From positions 98,422,501 through 98,486,500 of the forward strand of contig CM065815.1 in assembly GCA_033398695.1 (NCBI GenBank): a stretch of 64,000 nt of DNA. Reading direction: 5' to 3'. The notes below the pieces were generated by a model. That model searched no databases. It was not told where the DNA came from and worked only from the letters and a program-made list of their open reading frames with translations. The position numbers were made by a program, and so were the translations under genes. Source of the DNA: Orobanche coerulescens. Its lineage: Eukaryota; Streptophyta; Magnoliopsida; Lamiales; Orobanchaceae. This document shows positions 21,500 to 33,537 of this stretch, piece after piece. Every line of letters begins with the position of its first letter. Position 1 is the stretch's first letter.

Positions 21500-21911
21500 G
21501 CCTTGTATTTAAACGAAAGGTGGCCGGTCTTGGTCTGGAGGAGTCCTTGCACGGGGCGTCGTCGGTTTATTCGACTCCACGTCCGTGGCTTGTTAGCTCT
21601 GCTTCCACCTCGGCCCGCCATGAAGATGGTGACCCTCGACGGTGTACGTTGAGACGGGGGTAGTGGCACGTCGCATTGTTCGGGTTCACCACATTAGATG
21701 ATGAACCTTTGAGGGCGGGCGATCATGTCCACTGATTAGTTTTGGAGGGGCCTCAGACTACGTCGGCCTCGTATTTAAACAAAGGGCGGGCGATCTTGGC
21801 CCAAAGGGACCTTGCATGGCCGAAGCAGTCGGTTCTATCGACTACCAGGACCAGGGCTGCACTCTTCTACCTCGGATCGTCATGTTAGATGGCGACCCTC
21901 GACGGTATACG
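21500..21911. repeat. Two-copy direct repeat (~265-bp period) in the Tat spacer
   Basis: 21500-21648 and 21765-21911 share 'gtatttaaac', 'ccttgca(c/t)gg', 'tcggtt(t/c)' and 'gaccctcgacggt(g/a)tacg' in the same order. The repeat lies between the 3' ends of two converging transcripts (antisense gene and integrase). Confidence 0.6.
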
Positions 21912-22007
21912 ATATGCCTGGTGGGGCGATCGTTAGAATAGATGGGATAGGAAGAAATCTCATTATATTCTTTGTACACTGGGTAGTTGAAACTGAATAC
22001 AAAATTT

Positions 22008-22853
22008 TCACTGGTAGTTCTTCTTCAGGTGAACGGCGTTCCAGGGATTTTGATCCGGAGTACCGTCGGGGTGTTCAAGTTCGTATGCTCCCTTGGTTAG
22101 CCATTTAGATATCCTGAAGGGGCCTTCCCAGTTCGGGCCAAAAACACCTGTGTGGGTCTGGATCTTTTTGAGGACGAGATCACCCACTTGAAACCTTCTT
22201 TCCTTGACCTTCGAATTGAAGAACTTCTCGGATCTCCTTTTGTGTATTGTGTTCTTCATTTCTGAGGTCAATCGTCATTCTTCGAGCATGTCGAGGTCGA
22301 TCCGTCGGGCCACATCATTGTCGGTCGTCATCTCTTGTTTGGTTCGATGGCTGAGGACGGCAATCTCCGAGGGGATCACCGCTTCTGTTCCGAAGGCGAG
22401 GGCGAATGGGGTTTCGCCGGTTGAATTACGGGTCGTCGTTCGATAAGACCACAAAATGTCAGGGAGCTCGCTCGCCCACCGTCCTTGCCTGGATTCGAGT
22501 CGTGCTTTAATCGTGTGTTTGAGGATTTTGTTCACGGCTTCTACCTTCCCGTTCGTCTGAGGGTGGTAGGGGGCCGAGAACAGCCTCTTGATTCCCCACT
22601 TCTCGCAGAATTGCATGACTTCTAAGCCGTCGAACTGCTTTCTGTTGTCGGAGATGATGGCCTGGGGTAGACCGAATCGGCATATGATGTTTTTCCAGAT
22701 GAACTTGATTACTTGTTCTTGGCCGATCTTGTTTAGCGGTTCGGCTTCATCCCATTTGGTGAAGTAGTCGACCCCTACGATGGCAAACTTACACCCCCTA
22801 GCGCTGTCGGCAAGGGACCTATAAGGTCGATGCCCCATTAGGCGAAAGGCCAT
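22008..22853 (-). pseudogene. int: Integrase core and C-terminus, Tat element C
   Basis: DDE integrase: first Asp in VGVDYFTKW, second in ISDNRKQF (usual consensus has Gly where Arg stands), Glu in NGKVEAVNKIL. It is followed by the conserved ELPDILWSYRTTTR, GETPFALAFG and the C-terminal FQVGDLVLKK...FGPNWEGPF fold. One in-frame stop lies at 22275. Its frame differs from the upstream RNase H/HHCC segment, so there is a frameshift near 22855-22865. Confidence 0.85.
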
Positions 22854-22864
22854 GGGCTATACAT

Positions 22865-24058
22865 TCAAGTGAGCTGCTCGGGGGAGAGTTTGATGTTTAG
22901 TCCCATTACTTGACACCTATGACACGATCTGGCATAGGCGATCGCATCCTTCTGAAGTGACGGCCAGAAAAAACCTTGCCTGGTTGTTTTATGGATGAGA
23001 GCTCGTCTGCCAGCATGGTTTCCACAGATCTCGTCATGGATTTCGGATAAAACGAGCCGACCTTCCTCCGGTGTAATACACTTGAGGAGGGGAAGGCTGA
23101 AAGCTCGCTTGTAAAGCCGATCGTCCAATAGGGCGTATCTGGTCGCACGGAGCTGGAGTTGGCGAGCTTTGATACGGTCGTCAGGGACCATTCCATCTTT
23201 TAAGTATTTGATGAACGGAGTCATCCAGTTCTCCTCGGCAACGGCGACTGTGGTAACCAGGTTTCTGTCGATTGATAGCCTTGCTGATTTTGTAATTTGG
23301 ATATTAGAGAAGTCGGCTGCCCCATCTGACGACGCTAGCTTGGATAGGGCATCGGCCTGGGAGTTGTGCTCTCTCGGGACTTGTTCGATTAGCACTTCCT
23401 CAAATTTCGTGCACATTTCGGTGACCAGCTCTTGGTATTTGACCATCTATTCGCCGCGCGCCTCATATTCTCCTTTGACTTGGTTCACGACCAAGAGGGA
23501 GTCCATGAAGATATGGAGGCGACGAACATCTAGGGAGAGGGCTAGATTGAGCCCGCCTACCAAGGATTCGTATTCGACTTCATTGTTGGTCGCGCGAAAC
23601 CCGAAACACACGGCATTTGTGAAACTTTGTCCATCTGGACTGATGAGGACTATCCCTGCCCCTGCTCGGAAGTTGGTCGCCGAGCCATCCACATATAGCT
23701 TCCCGGCAGGTCGGCCGATCTGGATTGGACCGTGAGGGAATGTTAATTCCACCACGAAGTCTGCCAGAGCTTGGCCTTTGATCGCCGTGCGAGGAGCGTA
23801 TGTGATACCGTATTGGGCGATCTCCAGTGGCCACTTGAGGAGTCGCCCGTTGGTGTCTGGCCGGTGTAGAACTTGCCTTAGAGGTAGAGTTGTCAGAACT
23901 TCCACTTGATGTTCAAAGAAGTAAGCCCTTAGCTTGCGAACACTCATGACTAGAGCGTAGGCGATCTTCTCCAATGGTGTATACCATGTTTCTGCGTCGT
24001 GGAGTGCTTGACTAACGTAGTAGATCGTCAAGTGGACTTGTCCATCCGCTCGCACCAA
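22865..24058 (-). pseudogene. RNase H (two domains) and integrase zinc-binding region, Tat element C
   Basis: 24058-23447 holds the end of the first RNase H (YYVSQALHDAETWYTPLEK) and then the start of the archaeal-type second RNase H (KLYVDGSATNFRAGAGIVL). After one stop the same frame goes on to 22865: REHNSQADALSKLAS, then the HHCC zinc-binding module (EIHDEICGNHAG...CHRCQ). A dual RNase H is characteristic of Tat elements. Confidence 0.85.
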
Positions 24059-24087
24059 AACGGCACTCAGTGCGACCTCCGAGGCCG

Positions 24088-25119
24088 CTAGGTAAAGGAA
24101 TAATTTCTCACCGGGATCGACTTTGCCAGGATCTGGGAGTTAGATAGATATTCCTTGATTTTGGCGAACGCTTCTTGACTCTCCTTCGTCCATGCGAACT
24201 TCTTGTTCTTGATGTTCGCGAAGAAAGGCTTACTTTTATCGCCGAGCCGAGATATGAAACGGTTGAGGGCGGCTAGACAACCTGTGAGTCGTTGCACCTG
24301 CTTGACATTCCGTGGCTCCTGCATGTCGAGGATTGCCTGAATCTTGGTGGGGTTCGCCTCGATCCCCCTTTTGCTAACGATGTGCCCCAGGAATTTTCTG
24401 GAGCCCACCCCGAAGTTGCATTTCTTGGGGTTCAATTTCATGTTGAACTTCTCGAGGATGGCGAACGTCTCAGCGAGATCATCGAGGTGGTCTTCCTTCT
24501 TAAGGATTTTGACCACGATGTCGTCAATGTAGACCTCCATGGTTTTACCGATCTGATTGGCGAACATTCCGTTGACTAGACGCTGGTAGGTAGCCCCCGC
24601 ATTCTTCAAGCCGAACGACATTTGGAACCAAAAGTATATGTCCTTTTCCGTGTGGAAAGATGTGTGCTTTATGTCTTTCTCCGCCATTGGGATTTGATGG
24701 TATCCGGCGAAGGCATCCATGAACGACATCATTTCGCAAACTGTTGTACTATCGACCAAGTGATCAATATGAGGCATCGGAAAGTGATCTTTTGTACATG
24801 CCGCATTGAGGTCGGTGAAGTCGATGCACAACCTCTAGGAGCCAGTTGGCTTTTTGACGAGCACCGCGTTGGCGACCCATTGTGGATCGTCTGTAGTTAC
24901 TCCGATTAGTTTGTTGTTGAGTAGCTTTTTGACCTCTATGTCGAGCGCCGCGTACTTCTTAGGACCGAATTTCCTACGTTTCTGGTGAACAGGTTTCCTT
25001 GCCGGGTCGATTTTAGGATAGTGGCAGGCGTGTTCAGGACTTATGCCAACCATATCTTGATGCGACCAGGCAAAGACTCCGATGTTCTTACGTAGTAAAT
25101 TGATCAGTCCCTCTTTCAA
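24088..25119 (-). pseudogene. Reverse transcriptase, Tat element C
   Basis: 25119-24835 has the N-terminal RT motif (KEGLINLLRKNIGVFAWS, then VLVKKPTGS). After one stop (24834) the frame continues to 24088 with CIDFTDLNAACTKDHFP, MSFMDAFAGYHQIPM and the catalytic YIDD in EVYIDDIVVK, then LGHIVSKRGIEANP. Only the two carboxylates of YIDD are needed for catalysis, so the active site itself is kept. A frameshift separates it from the gag-protease frame. Confidence 0.9.
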
Positions 25120-25361
25120 TTCGCAATCGATGCTTGCGCCGATCTGTACTTCCCGCTCCGGGCGAACAGGATCTATCGTTACATTTTCTAACTCTTCAAC
25201 GGGGACGGTCGCCTCTCGTTTGGAACGATTTCCGGACTCAATTCTTGGATCGATGTCGATACTTGGCTCGAAACCGATCCTTGGCTCGATGTCGTCCGTT
25301 AATCGATGTGAGATGGCGTCCTCTGAATTGAGTTGGTACGATGTGCTTGGCTCATCGATCT

Positions 25362-27797
25362 CTATGGGTTGATCGTCGATCGTTTCAATGTTTTACACAT
25401 AGCATGGGTAGTATTGAAAGAAGTTACGACATAGGAGTAGTTCAAACATTTCTTTGCCATTAGCTGATCTCCTTTTACAGTACCGACCGTCCCATAGGCT
25501 GTGGGGAATTTGATACAGTAAAAGAAAGACGAGGTGACCGCCTCAAAGGTTTCTAGAAACGGACGACCTAGGAACCCATTATAGATGATGGGCCTATCTA
25601 TGATTACAAAATTTAGGTTCCTAGTAATCCTAACCTTGGGATCGTAAAAGCATATTAGCTCGACAGAGAGCTTGATCCTTCCGTAGGCTTGGACTGTGCT
25701 GTCGCTGAACCCTTGAAGCATGGTGTTGAACGGCTTGATGAACTTGGTTAGATTGCCGAGCTGGTCAAGAGCGGACTTGAATATGATGTTGCAGAAGCTC
25801 CCGTTGTCAACCAGCACGCGGTCGACCATCTTCCCAAGGATACAAGCAGAGATCACCAATGCATCCTCTTTGGGGCATTGTACTCCCTCCCTGTCCTTGT
25901 TGGAGAAGGAGATGAGCGCATCTTTAGAGATGGTCGGCTCTGGAGGTACCACGACATGGACCCCGGCGAACGCCCTTAGTTCGGCCTTTTTCTTCCTGTT
26001 TGACATGGTGGAAACCGGGGAAAGGACCCCGAGGTTTCCACCTCCTACTTGAAGCATATTAATCCGACCGCCAGGGTTGATCGGAGGGATCGATTCATCA
26101 GAATACTCCGGCTCATGCTCGATCCTGGCGACCGAATTGGGAGGGGTCCTTTCGTTTTGTCGGCGCTCGCGCCTTCCGGTCCTCTCTGTCCTAGGTTCTG
26201 GCTTGGTGACCAAGTTGTCCAATTTGCCTTCCTCAAACAGTCGCCAGAGTTGTCTGAGGAGGTCGCGGCATTGGCTCGTGTTGTGGCCAGGACTCTTGTG
26301 GTAGGCACAGAATTTGCTACGGTCTAGATGACCGTGGTTCCTTATCGGCTTTGGTTTGGATAGCCATTCGTGCCCCTTGATCGCGTTGAAGATGTGGGCT
26401 GGAGATAAGTTGAGGTTGTGGAGAAGGTGGACCTCCACATCTTCGAAGGCTTTGAACTCACTAGGCGGCTTTGCGACCGCCTTTCTGGGCTTGGCGACTG
26501 CCTTCTTCTGGACGTGGGACGGCGCCTTCCCTTCCCCGGAGGGTCACTCGCCCAAGCGGAGGGAGAGCATCCTTTGCCTGGCCAGGAAATCGGCGGCTCT
26601 GACGCGGAAGACCGAGTAGGTCGGAGGGATGTCCTTAGTGAGGTGCCTGAACATGGGTGAGTGGCCGCAGAATCCCCCCAGGACTGAGTAGAGGGTGAGC
26701 TCGTCGCTGATGGGCTCGCCGGTGAGGACTATATCGTCTACCCGGTTGATGTAATCTTCATCTGATTCATCCTTCCCTTGCCTGATTTTCATCATGCGGT
26801 GGGGGCCTTCCGGACGAGTGACTTTGGCGGCGAAGTACGACGTAAAGTCGTTCGCCAGCTTCTCAAAGCAGTTGATTGAGCGAGGTGGCAGTGAGATGTA
26901 CCACCTGTGGGCGAGGTCGCCCAGAGTTAATGGGAACATTCGACACTTCGTCGTATCTGATGCTCCGCATCCGGTCATGTAGATCCGGAATTTGCTTAAA
27001 TGGGTCTCCGGATCTGATCTCCCCTCATACGGAGGTGTTTGTGGGGGAGCGATCTTCGGTTGTACTGAGGCGAGCTCGATCTGGACCGCGAGTGGTTCAC
27101 TTGGTCCAGCGATCGATCTCCTGGCGCCTGCCCCAGTTTCCAGGAGCGCCTTCATCTCGTCGAGCTGGCGCTGCATGGCGGCCATCGCCGTCGCCTGACT
27201 GCTCGCTGATTGGCTCCCGGAGCGCGAGCCAAGGCGATCGTGCACAGATCCCTTGGCCCGATGGTGGATGATGAGTTCCTTGCCAGCGAGCTCATTTCTT
27301 GGGAGAGCGGGGGCTTGCTGACCGGCCTGTCTTCTGGGAGTCGGATATGCCGAGCTCATGGTAAAGGATTCGGATACCGATGTCTCCCAGCTGGGGCATG
27401 AGTGCCCGGGTCGCCATGAGGGATCGCTTCCCAGGCGGCTGAAGACGGAGTCATCCCGCCTGACGAGAGCCTTCTCCTACGGCTCGGGGCTTTCTGTCGA
27501 TTTCTGAACATAGATCCCCTTGAGTTTCCGCTTGCCTGCTCAGCGGATGGCTGACGGAGTGATGGTGGGCGATTCGCATGCCCTCCGTCGCTCCCTGAGG
27601 ATGGCTATAGCCTCCTCAATCTGTTCCGCAGTCTGGAACTAATCGAGTGAGAGGCTAGGACCATCCCTCGGGGGCGGGAGTGAGAGCCTTGCGTCGTCGT
27701 GGTCGCCTTCCGCCGTGGGCTGGGATTCGGTCTGGGCCGGAATGAGGTTTCCGGCAGATCGCAGGGTGGCTCTCTTGGAGGTCATTGCAGATGTCAT
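25362..27797 (-). pseudogene. gag: Gag-protease, Tat element C
   Basis: One frame can be followed from the ATG at 27797 to 25362, broken by in-frame stops (near 27640, in 27480-27560, and at 26544). The retrotransposon Gag domain lies at about 27090-26560 (PYEGRSDPETHLSKFRIYM, then LGDLAHRWYISLP). A zinc-knuckle-like FCAYHKSPGHNTSQC is at ~26310. The aspartic protease motif is VLVDNGSFCNIIF (~25800), with DNGS in place of the usual DTGS/DSGA, a known Tat variant. The segment from 27797 to 27359 is degraded; 27359 is an alternative in-frame ATG. Confidence 0.8.
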
Positions 27798-27925
27798 TTT
27801 TCTGAAGGCTTTTCTTTTGAAGAACAGTGAGTGTTTCTTCAAGTATATGTCCGGAGAACAGTGAGTGTTCTTCGAGACGGTAGGAATAAAAATAAAGGTT
27901 TAGGTCCCCTTCTTCTAGCGCCAAT

Positions 27926-28882
27926 TGTTGTTACCCAAAATATTATCCGGAGATAGTATTGCTGGAACGATCGAGTAACAAACAAATGCGAGAACACTTC
28001 CACGGGAAAATAAATAACACAAGATTTGCCGGGGTTGTTAATCCCGGGCTTGAATGCTCTCGCGAGATGTTATTAATAAATATACTGTGGAGTACAAATA
28101 TTAATGTTAGAATCTATTACAATGAGTGTAAAGACTTCTAGTTATCTAAGTTGTACAGCGTGTAGATTGCCGGAAGAACTAGATATGAAGATCTGTGAGT
28201 TCTTGCTTGGGATGTATTGTAAGTATGTATGGATATCAATATGAATGTGTAAGTAATTGCCAGATGAGTCTATGATCTCTCTGTGTGTTTTGCACTTGTA
28301 TTCATGGTAATCACAGCCTCTCCTAGCCACTGTAGTGAGCCTCCTATTTATAGGAGATAAGGTTGATGGGACCTCTCCGGCGATCGCGGGCGACCGCCAT
28401 TTTCTATATTATAATAAGATGGCCGATCGTTCCGTCTCGTGAGGCTGTTCTCTTAAAGTCTGGGGCTGCTGCTGGCGGCCAGCTGTGCGAGCCAATGGGG
28501 ATCCTGCACGCGTCCTGAGTCACTGTCCGGGGAGGACCCACTTTGTACCTTTCGGCGGCCCTGTCGGTAGGTGAGGTAGGTGACAGGCTGGGGTCAAATG
28601 TCTTATCTGTCGGCGCCCTTTGTGGATCTGCACGTGGGCCACCGTCTAAGATTCGGTCTTCGACGACTTTGACAGATGTTGGATTCATACGTGGCACGAG
28701 ACGATCGTCTCCGGTTGGGCATTTATAGACGATCGCCAATTAACAAAAGACGATCGCCGGATACCGAAAGACGATCGCCGTGGGTGCCGACTGCTGGGTG
28801 TTTGCCCAGAGTATGTCTTCTATGGTAGACTATCTGATTGTTATGCCGATCGCCTTCGAGTTTTATTAATCGCCGCACAACA
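27926..28882 (-). repeat. Tat element C, 5' LTR
   Basis: 957 bp, paired with 16778-17737, with about 25 scattered differences. The minus-strand TATA box is at about 28343-28355 and the same CGATCG motif field lies at 28377-28858. Unlike elements A and F, this 5' LTR keeps its upstream motif field. Confidence 0.9.
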
Positions 28883-29094
28883 AACTTAATCATCAAAACA
28901 CTATTAATACATGTATGGAACAAAATGTTCCAACAATCTCCCCCTTTTTGATGATTACAAAACAACACTTCGTCAATGGAATTTACCTACAAAAATACAA
29001 ATATATGTATATGTGTACAGACTAAAATTTTCGACTTTGTCCATTACGTTAGTTTCTTCTCCCATTTCTTTTTCTTCAACTCCTTCTTTCCTTT
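28883..29094 (-). mobile_element. Copia element D: end of second LTR plus start of a further internal region
   Basis: 28888-28935 completes the second LTR (ends TTCCAACA). It is followed not by host DNA but again by the polypurine tract and the start of the pyrimidine-rich internal region (28936-29094), matching 13640-13798 with few differences. So this LTR also served as the 3' LTR of another copy to its right, of which only ~160 bp remains. The order LTR-gag-LTR-internal shows a tandem structure truncated on the right. Confidence 0.8.
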
Positions 29095-29185
29095 TTTGGG
29101 CTTTGACACGGGCCGAAACAGCTAGCCAAAACTTTCTAACGGGGAAGGCAATTTTGCGCCACCACTCCCTCACCTTAATCTTCAC
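29095..29185 (-). pseudogene. Possible host-gene exon remnant
   Basis: The minus frame encodes a basic, tryptophan-rich stretch (VKIKVREWWRKIAFPVRKFW) with balanced composition, unlike the surrounding repeats. It is cut at 29094 by the truncated copia internal region. The upstream frame is open for ~12 residues to a stop and has no ATG at the expected place (GTG). It vaguely resembles small plant proteins of unknown function. It could also be chance. Confidence 0.2.
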
Positions 29186-29516
29186 TCTCCTCTGCCGAGC
29201 GCCGTCGCCGATGTCGCTGAGTCATCTCAACAACTTTATCCCAACCAGGACTGTATCTCATCTCGAACTTTTAATAGCTATCCCTTTTAAACATAAACTT
29301 ACCAGAAAAAAGTAGACTGTTAACATGCAGAAACACAGTGGTGAAAGAGAGTGTGTAGAGAATGGAAGATCTCTTTCTTTTCTTGGCGATGATTTGAAGC
29401 GAATGGTTTAATCATTACGCCACTTGGGAAATGCATTTTAATATGAGTCATTCCCACCGACGCGTGACTATATGCGGTGGATCTTTTTCTTTCTTACCAT
29501 TTTCTTTCTTTCTTCC
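29186..29516. other. Non-coding stretch, nothing firmly recognised
   Basis: The plus-strand ORF 28911-29315 runs from the copia fragment into unrelated sequence and is not supported. The C/T-rich end (29488-29526) is the complement of the LINE poly(A) tail. Confidence 0.4.
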
Positions 29517-30679
29517 CTTTTTTTTTGCGAAAAGTTAAAATAAATTTATTAAACATAGTACAAGAGATACTCAACCCCAAAAACACAAAAAAAAGTTCAA
29601 GAATATAAAAATTGAGATTACTTCAATTTACTCGGAATACACATGATAGAACAGAAAATCTAGTCCGAAATAGAAGAAGAAAATGACTTAGCATATTTTC
29701 CTTTGATCCATTTCCAACTATGCCATATTATCTCGTCCATCACGCCTTTGAAAATTGATCTCCTCTTTTTTGAAAATGAAGTTATTCCTAGCCTTCCATA
29801 TACACCAAACAACACATTGCCAAATAATGTTCAACATCAATCGATCAATCTTCCATGGCCTATGAAGTATGGACTGAAGAAAATGATCTTCTATGGAAGC
29901 TTGATTAGTCCCTAAGATACCAACCCAAGAGAAAACCTCCAACCAAATATTAGAAGCCAAAGTATATGAAATGAAGAGTTGCTCTGAAAATTCCACATCA
30001 TGCCGATTGGGCACAACGAAGATGAAATATCTTAAATAATACACCGAGCCAGCAAAATATCTCTAATGGGAAAATAATTTATGATCTCCACGACGCTGCA
30101 GAAATTTTGCCTAGAACGAGAATGTGCCAGATCCTCTTAAAAATAGGATTAGCCGCCTCTTTACCCTTGAAATGCGTCAACATCAGGTCATAGCAAGACC
30201 TATTCGAAAAACAAGCATCTGTCGATCCCTTCAATACAAATCTATCTTCTTTGTTAGCTTTGCAACTGAGCCCACGTAATATGGAGAGAAAGTCTAATGA
30301 TTCAAGAAAAGAAATGGTATTAAAGTCTCCCTCCCAACGAAATTTCCATTTCCACATCCCATCAATCCACCTCCCCATATTGTTCACCAAATAGTTTTTT
30401 TGACTAGATACTTGAGAAAGGTTCTTAAACCTATATTGTAAACTACTCTCACCTTTCACCCAAGGATGATGCCCCAATAATACAGACCTCTCCTCCCCCA
30501 ACCTAAGGGACCTATTACTACAAAACACTTCACCTACCTCACAATTCATCATCCCTATCAGATCCTTCCACCACAAAGATGGTTCTACGACATTTTCCCT
30601 CAAACCCATCCCCTCTCCCACTCCCGACCCGGATCTAGAAGTAATAATCTTTAGCCACGAAGCCTCTCCACCTCTCCTC
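29517..30679 (-). pseudogene. L1-type LINE, 3' part of ORF2 and poly(A) tail
   Basis: The 3' end is an oligo-A tail (T run on plus, 29518-29527) preceded by AATAAA-like sequence. 30621-30079 encodes the zf-RVT-like C-terminal region (LRGLSCKANKEDRFVLKGST, NPIFKRIWHILVLGKISA). 30044-29718 continues it in another frame (SYTLASNIWLEVFSWVGI, IIWQCVVWCIWKARNN), the usual end of plant L1 ORF2. It is interrupted upstream at 30680 by element B. The LINE reading frame continues on the other side, at 60264-60338. Confidence 0.85.
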
Positions 30680-30958
30680 TATAATACCCGAGATTTTTAT
30701 TTCCGGTTGCCTTAAACTATTTGTCGTTTGGTGTTGGTTATTTTGTTTCATTATGACTATGTGGCATACATTTCTTTGTTATATACGGTATGATATATTC
30801 CGTTGTAGTGTTCGTCGAGTGAGACTTGTTGTCGCGTGCGCCTCTTCATTTTAATGTGTGCTTGTAGTGTGGTACGTTATGTTTCGTAGTTTGCTCGTTA
30901 TTATTTTGAATCTTAGACGGTGCGTTAGTGTGACCGAGACGTTGTTGAGCGCCTGACC
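30680..30958 (+). repeat. Element B 5' LTR, first part
   Basis: TATAATACCCGAGATTTTTA... matches the start of the 3' LTR (57931 onward). It ends at the TGACC target site where element A inserted; the LTR resumes at 52703. Confidence 0.9.
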
Positions 30959-31754
30959 TGTAATACCCGGTTGTAATTCATTCATTATCATTCAGTAATT
31001 ATAAGTCAGTAATTGTTACTCAGTAATTTTCACTCATTAATAATCACTCACCATTCATGATTCATTCATTTGTATTCGTCGTTGGCATATTTTTAACCGT
31101 GTATTATATGTCGGATCATTCACCTTTCGTAACGAGAAGACGGAGTTGTCGGACTGTGTCATTTCCAGCAGCGAGTTACGACCGTAACGGATCATGCATT
31201 ACGGCCGTAACATGCATTCGTTGGCCTAATACTTGTTTGATATAATACCCCAATGAACTTGGTTTAGTCGTATCGACGTTTTGAGTTAGTTATAATTGTG
31301 TTTGATTTGTATATTGAACGGATTGTTGGTAATTGTGTTATTCAAGGTTGTTCGAGCGACCGACACCTCATTTAGGACGTTTGTTCGTGGAAGGACATTC
31401 TTCACCGGTGTTGTGTAAGTTAATTCTTACTCGGTTAAAAGGATATTCATTCCTTTCATTGTTGTTTAGTCATAATCATAATCCATTCATAATGTATTAA
31501 CTGTATTGAGACTTGTAATTGTCGAATAATCACTTCATTCACGAGGAACGACGGTTCCAATAATTTCATTGAGCTATCACTCACTTCACTATTATTTCAT
31601 CTTGGTGAGTCATTCTTAACTTTGTCGGATTGTTATTCATTAATATTCATCATGGTCATTCTCGTTCATATGACCTTCTGGGTTCGTATTGCGTGGCCGG
31701 GTGGTGATGTGTGGAATTTTTAGTCCGGCATATGATGGTCACGTGTTCGGGTTC
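30959..31754 (+). repeat. Element A 5' LTR, first part, promoter deleted
   Basis: Starts TGTAATACCCGG. Compared with the 3' LTR it lacks ~134 bp (equivalent of ~50417-50551) and ~905 bp (equivalent of ~50675-51600). The second deletion removed most of the TTACGGCCGTAA array and the TATA box; only two distal motifs remain (31175-31206). It ends at GGTTC, the target of element F. Confidence 0.85.
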
Positions 31755-33537
31755 TGATGGACAAATTATATACTCGCAAGTGTACGAATCGCTTTTGTAG
31801 GAAGCGGCAAGTAACTCCGAGGTCGATCTCTCGAGGAATTAAAAACGGTTTAAAGTTCGATAATGTTCGGCAAATAGTCGAATGAACAAAAGTAAAATAA
31901 ATTAAAATACATCATTGGTTGATAGGTTTACAATTAATAACGTATAAAAATAAACAAAGCGATAACAACACCAAATTAATTATCGGATAATTGAGAGATT
32001 ACAATAATGAGATTGATATGGGAATTTAGAGTCACCGACACACACGTAATCAATTATTAGTTCCGATACTCAAATAAATAAGGTTTGGAATTATCGATTG
32101 CTCACGATTAAAAGAAATCCATTTGATGGCGGTAATTCTAAAAATCACGATTGTTCTTTTCGAAAATAAGAGATACTCTTTTGATGGGGACGAATCTCTA
32201 CTAAAAATCGACTAGCTAATACCTTTGATGGTGTAATTCGCTAAAAGATCGCGGAAAAAGGTTTAGAACATTCACAATCACTTCTATCGGGTTGTTTAAT
32301 GGCGAACACCGACAAAAACCCTCGATTTGAATAATAATAACAACTAAGAAATAGGTTTGATGATCTAAATCAAAAGTTCTTAAACGAAGAACAAACAAGA
32401 GGAACAATCCCAAACTTTTACCCGGAAAATCAATAGAAACTAATAATCGATAGCATGTGTGTGGCTCAATCTAAAAACCCATACGAAAAGATTAGCTACA
32501 CATGATTATTTCAACAACAATAATGGAAATTGAAGAACAAAACATGGTAGAAACTTCCCTTGAAAATGCCGAAATTGAATTCCCGATGAAGCTTTGATGT
32601 TCTTCCTTCAAAAACTCATGACAATTGATGCAAGAAAATGTAATATCTCACAAATGTATTTTTCACTCCAAGGACATACAAGGAAGATGATGAAACAATC
32701 TCACTTTTTCCTCACTTTTTGGTGTTTTCTCTTTCAATCTTGTGTTTTTCCACCCCAAAATATCTCCCACAAGATAAGAATATCTCACCTAGGGTCTCCA
32801 CACCTTATTTTATAGCCAAATGATCAAGAAAAGGGCTCAAAATTGTGCAAAAATGTCAAAGAAAATGACTTGCACCGAAAAGTGACACGGCCCGTGTCCT
32901 GGGACACGGCCGTGTCGTACTACCCTGAAAACAAGAAAAAGTGTTCTGTCCACAGACCCGGCCGTGTCCCATGACAAGGCCGTGTTGTACTGCACAGGAA
33001 ATACATTTTAGGCTGGATAGGGGCTCGGCCGTGTCCCATGACACGGCTGTGTTGTACTGCACAGGAAAATGGGTTTTTAACTGTAAAGAGACCCGGTCGT
33101 GTTATATGGCACGACCGAGTTGCCTGGTGCGGCCCGAGTTGTTTTCTTCTGTTTTGATTCCGGTTTTTGGTCTTCTTCGACTTGATCCCTCGTTCTTGTA
33201 TCAATACACCTCGGATTTTAGCATATGATATACCTTTTCGAAGCTAATTTCACGAGGAATTTATATCAATGGAGAACACATCTCAATTCGGAGTGGTGAT
33301 TCTGGAATTTAGAAGATTCGACCGATACTGCTTCAATCTTTTGTCGTTTTAGGCCCCGTTTTAGCTCTTGATCCAATATTAGCTATGAAAACGCATATTT
33401 CACCACAATCTTCGCTTGGTTACCTATAAATTAAAAAAACACAACATACCACGCATAAAAGAGAACAAAAATACTAAAAACCAAACAAAAACACGACTAG
33501 ATAGAACAGAATGAGTCGATCAAGAATCGACTCATCA
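31755..33537 (-). repeat. Element F 3' LTR (1783 bp)
   Basis: Contains the full palindrome array at 32883-33120 and the TATA box at 32806-32814 in minus sense. It differs from the 5' LTR mainly by the ~280 bp that the latter has lost. Confidence 0.9.
32805..33120 (-). promoter_or_regulatory. Athila LTR promoter: ACGGCCGT palindrome array and TATA box
   Basis: Four units of ~60-80 bp each bear two copies of CGGCCGTGTC/GACACGGCCG, including the perfect 14-bp palindrome GACACGGCCGTGTC (32903-32916). In minus sense the array lies ~70 bp upstream of GGCTATAAAATAAGG (32803-32817). The unit ends in gtactgcacaggaaa. Confidence 0.75.

Larger units (their letters stand above)
16778..28882 (-). mobile_element. 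Complete Tat-type Ty3/gypsy element C with antisense gene
   Basis: 12.1 kb with LTRs 16778-17737 and 27926-28882, inverted termini TGTTGT...ACAACA and the TSD AACTT (16773-16777 and 28883-28887). It inserted into the copia LTR. In minus sense: PBS TGGCGCTAGAAGA (27911-27923), gag, protease, RT, RNase H, a second archaeal-type RNase H, integrase. Next come a ~1.1-kb spacer and an antisense (plus-strand) gene, then the polypurine tract (17738-17752). Two RNase H domains and an antisense ORF between integrase and the 3' LTR are marks of the Tat lineage. The LTRs look ~97% identical by eye, so it is fairly recent, yet pol already has stops and frameshifts. Confidence 0.9.

Noticed and set aside
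28911..29315. Plus-strand ORF of 134 aa as a host gene first exon
   Set aside because: It starts in the copia LTR and crosses the element border; the two halves have unrelated origins.
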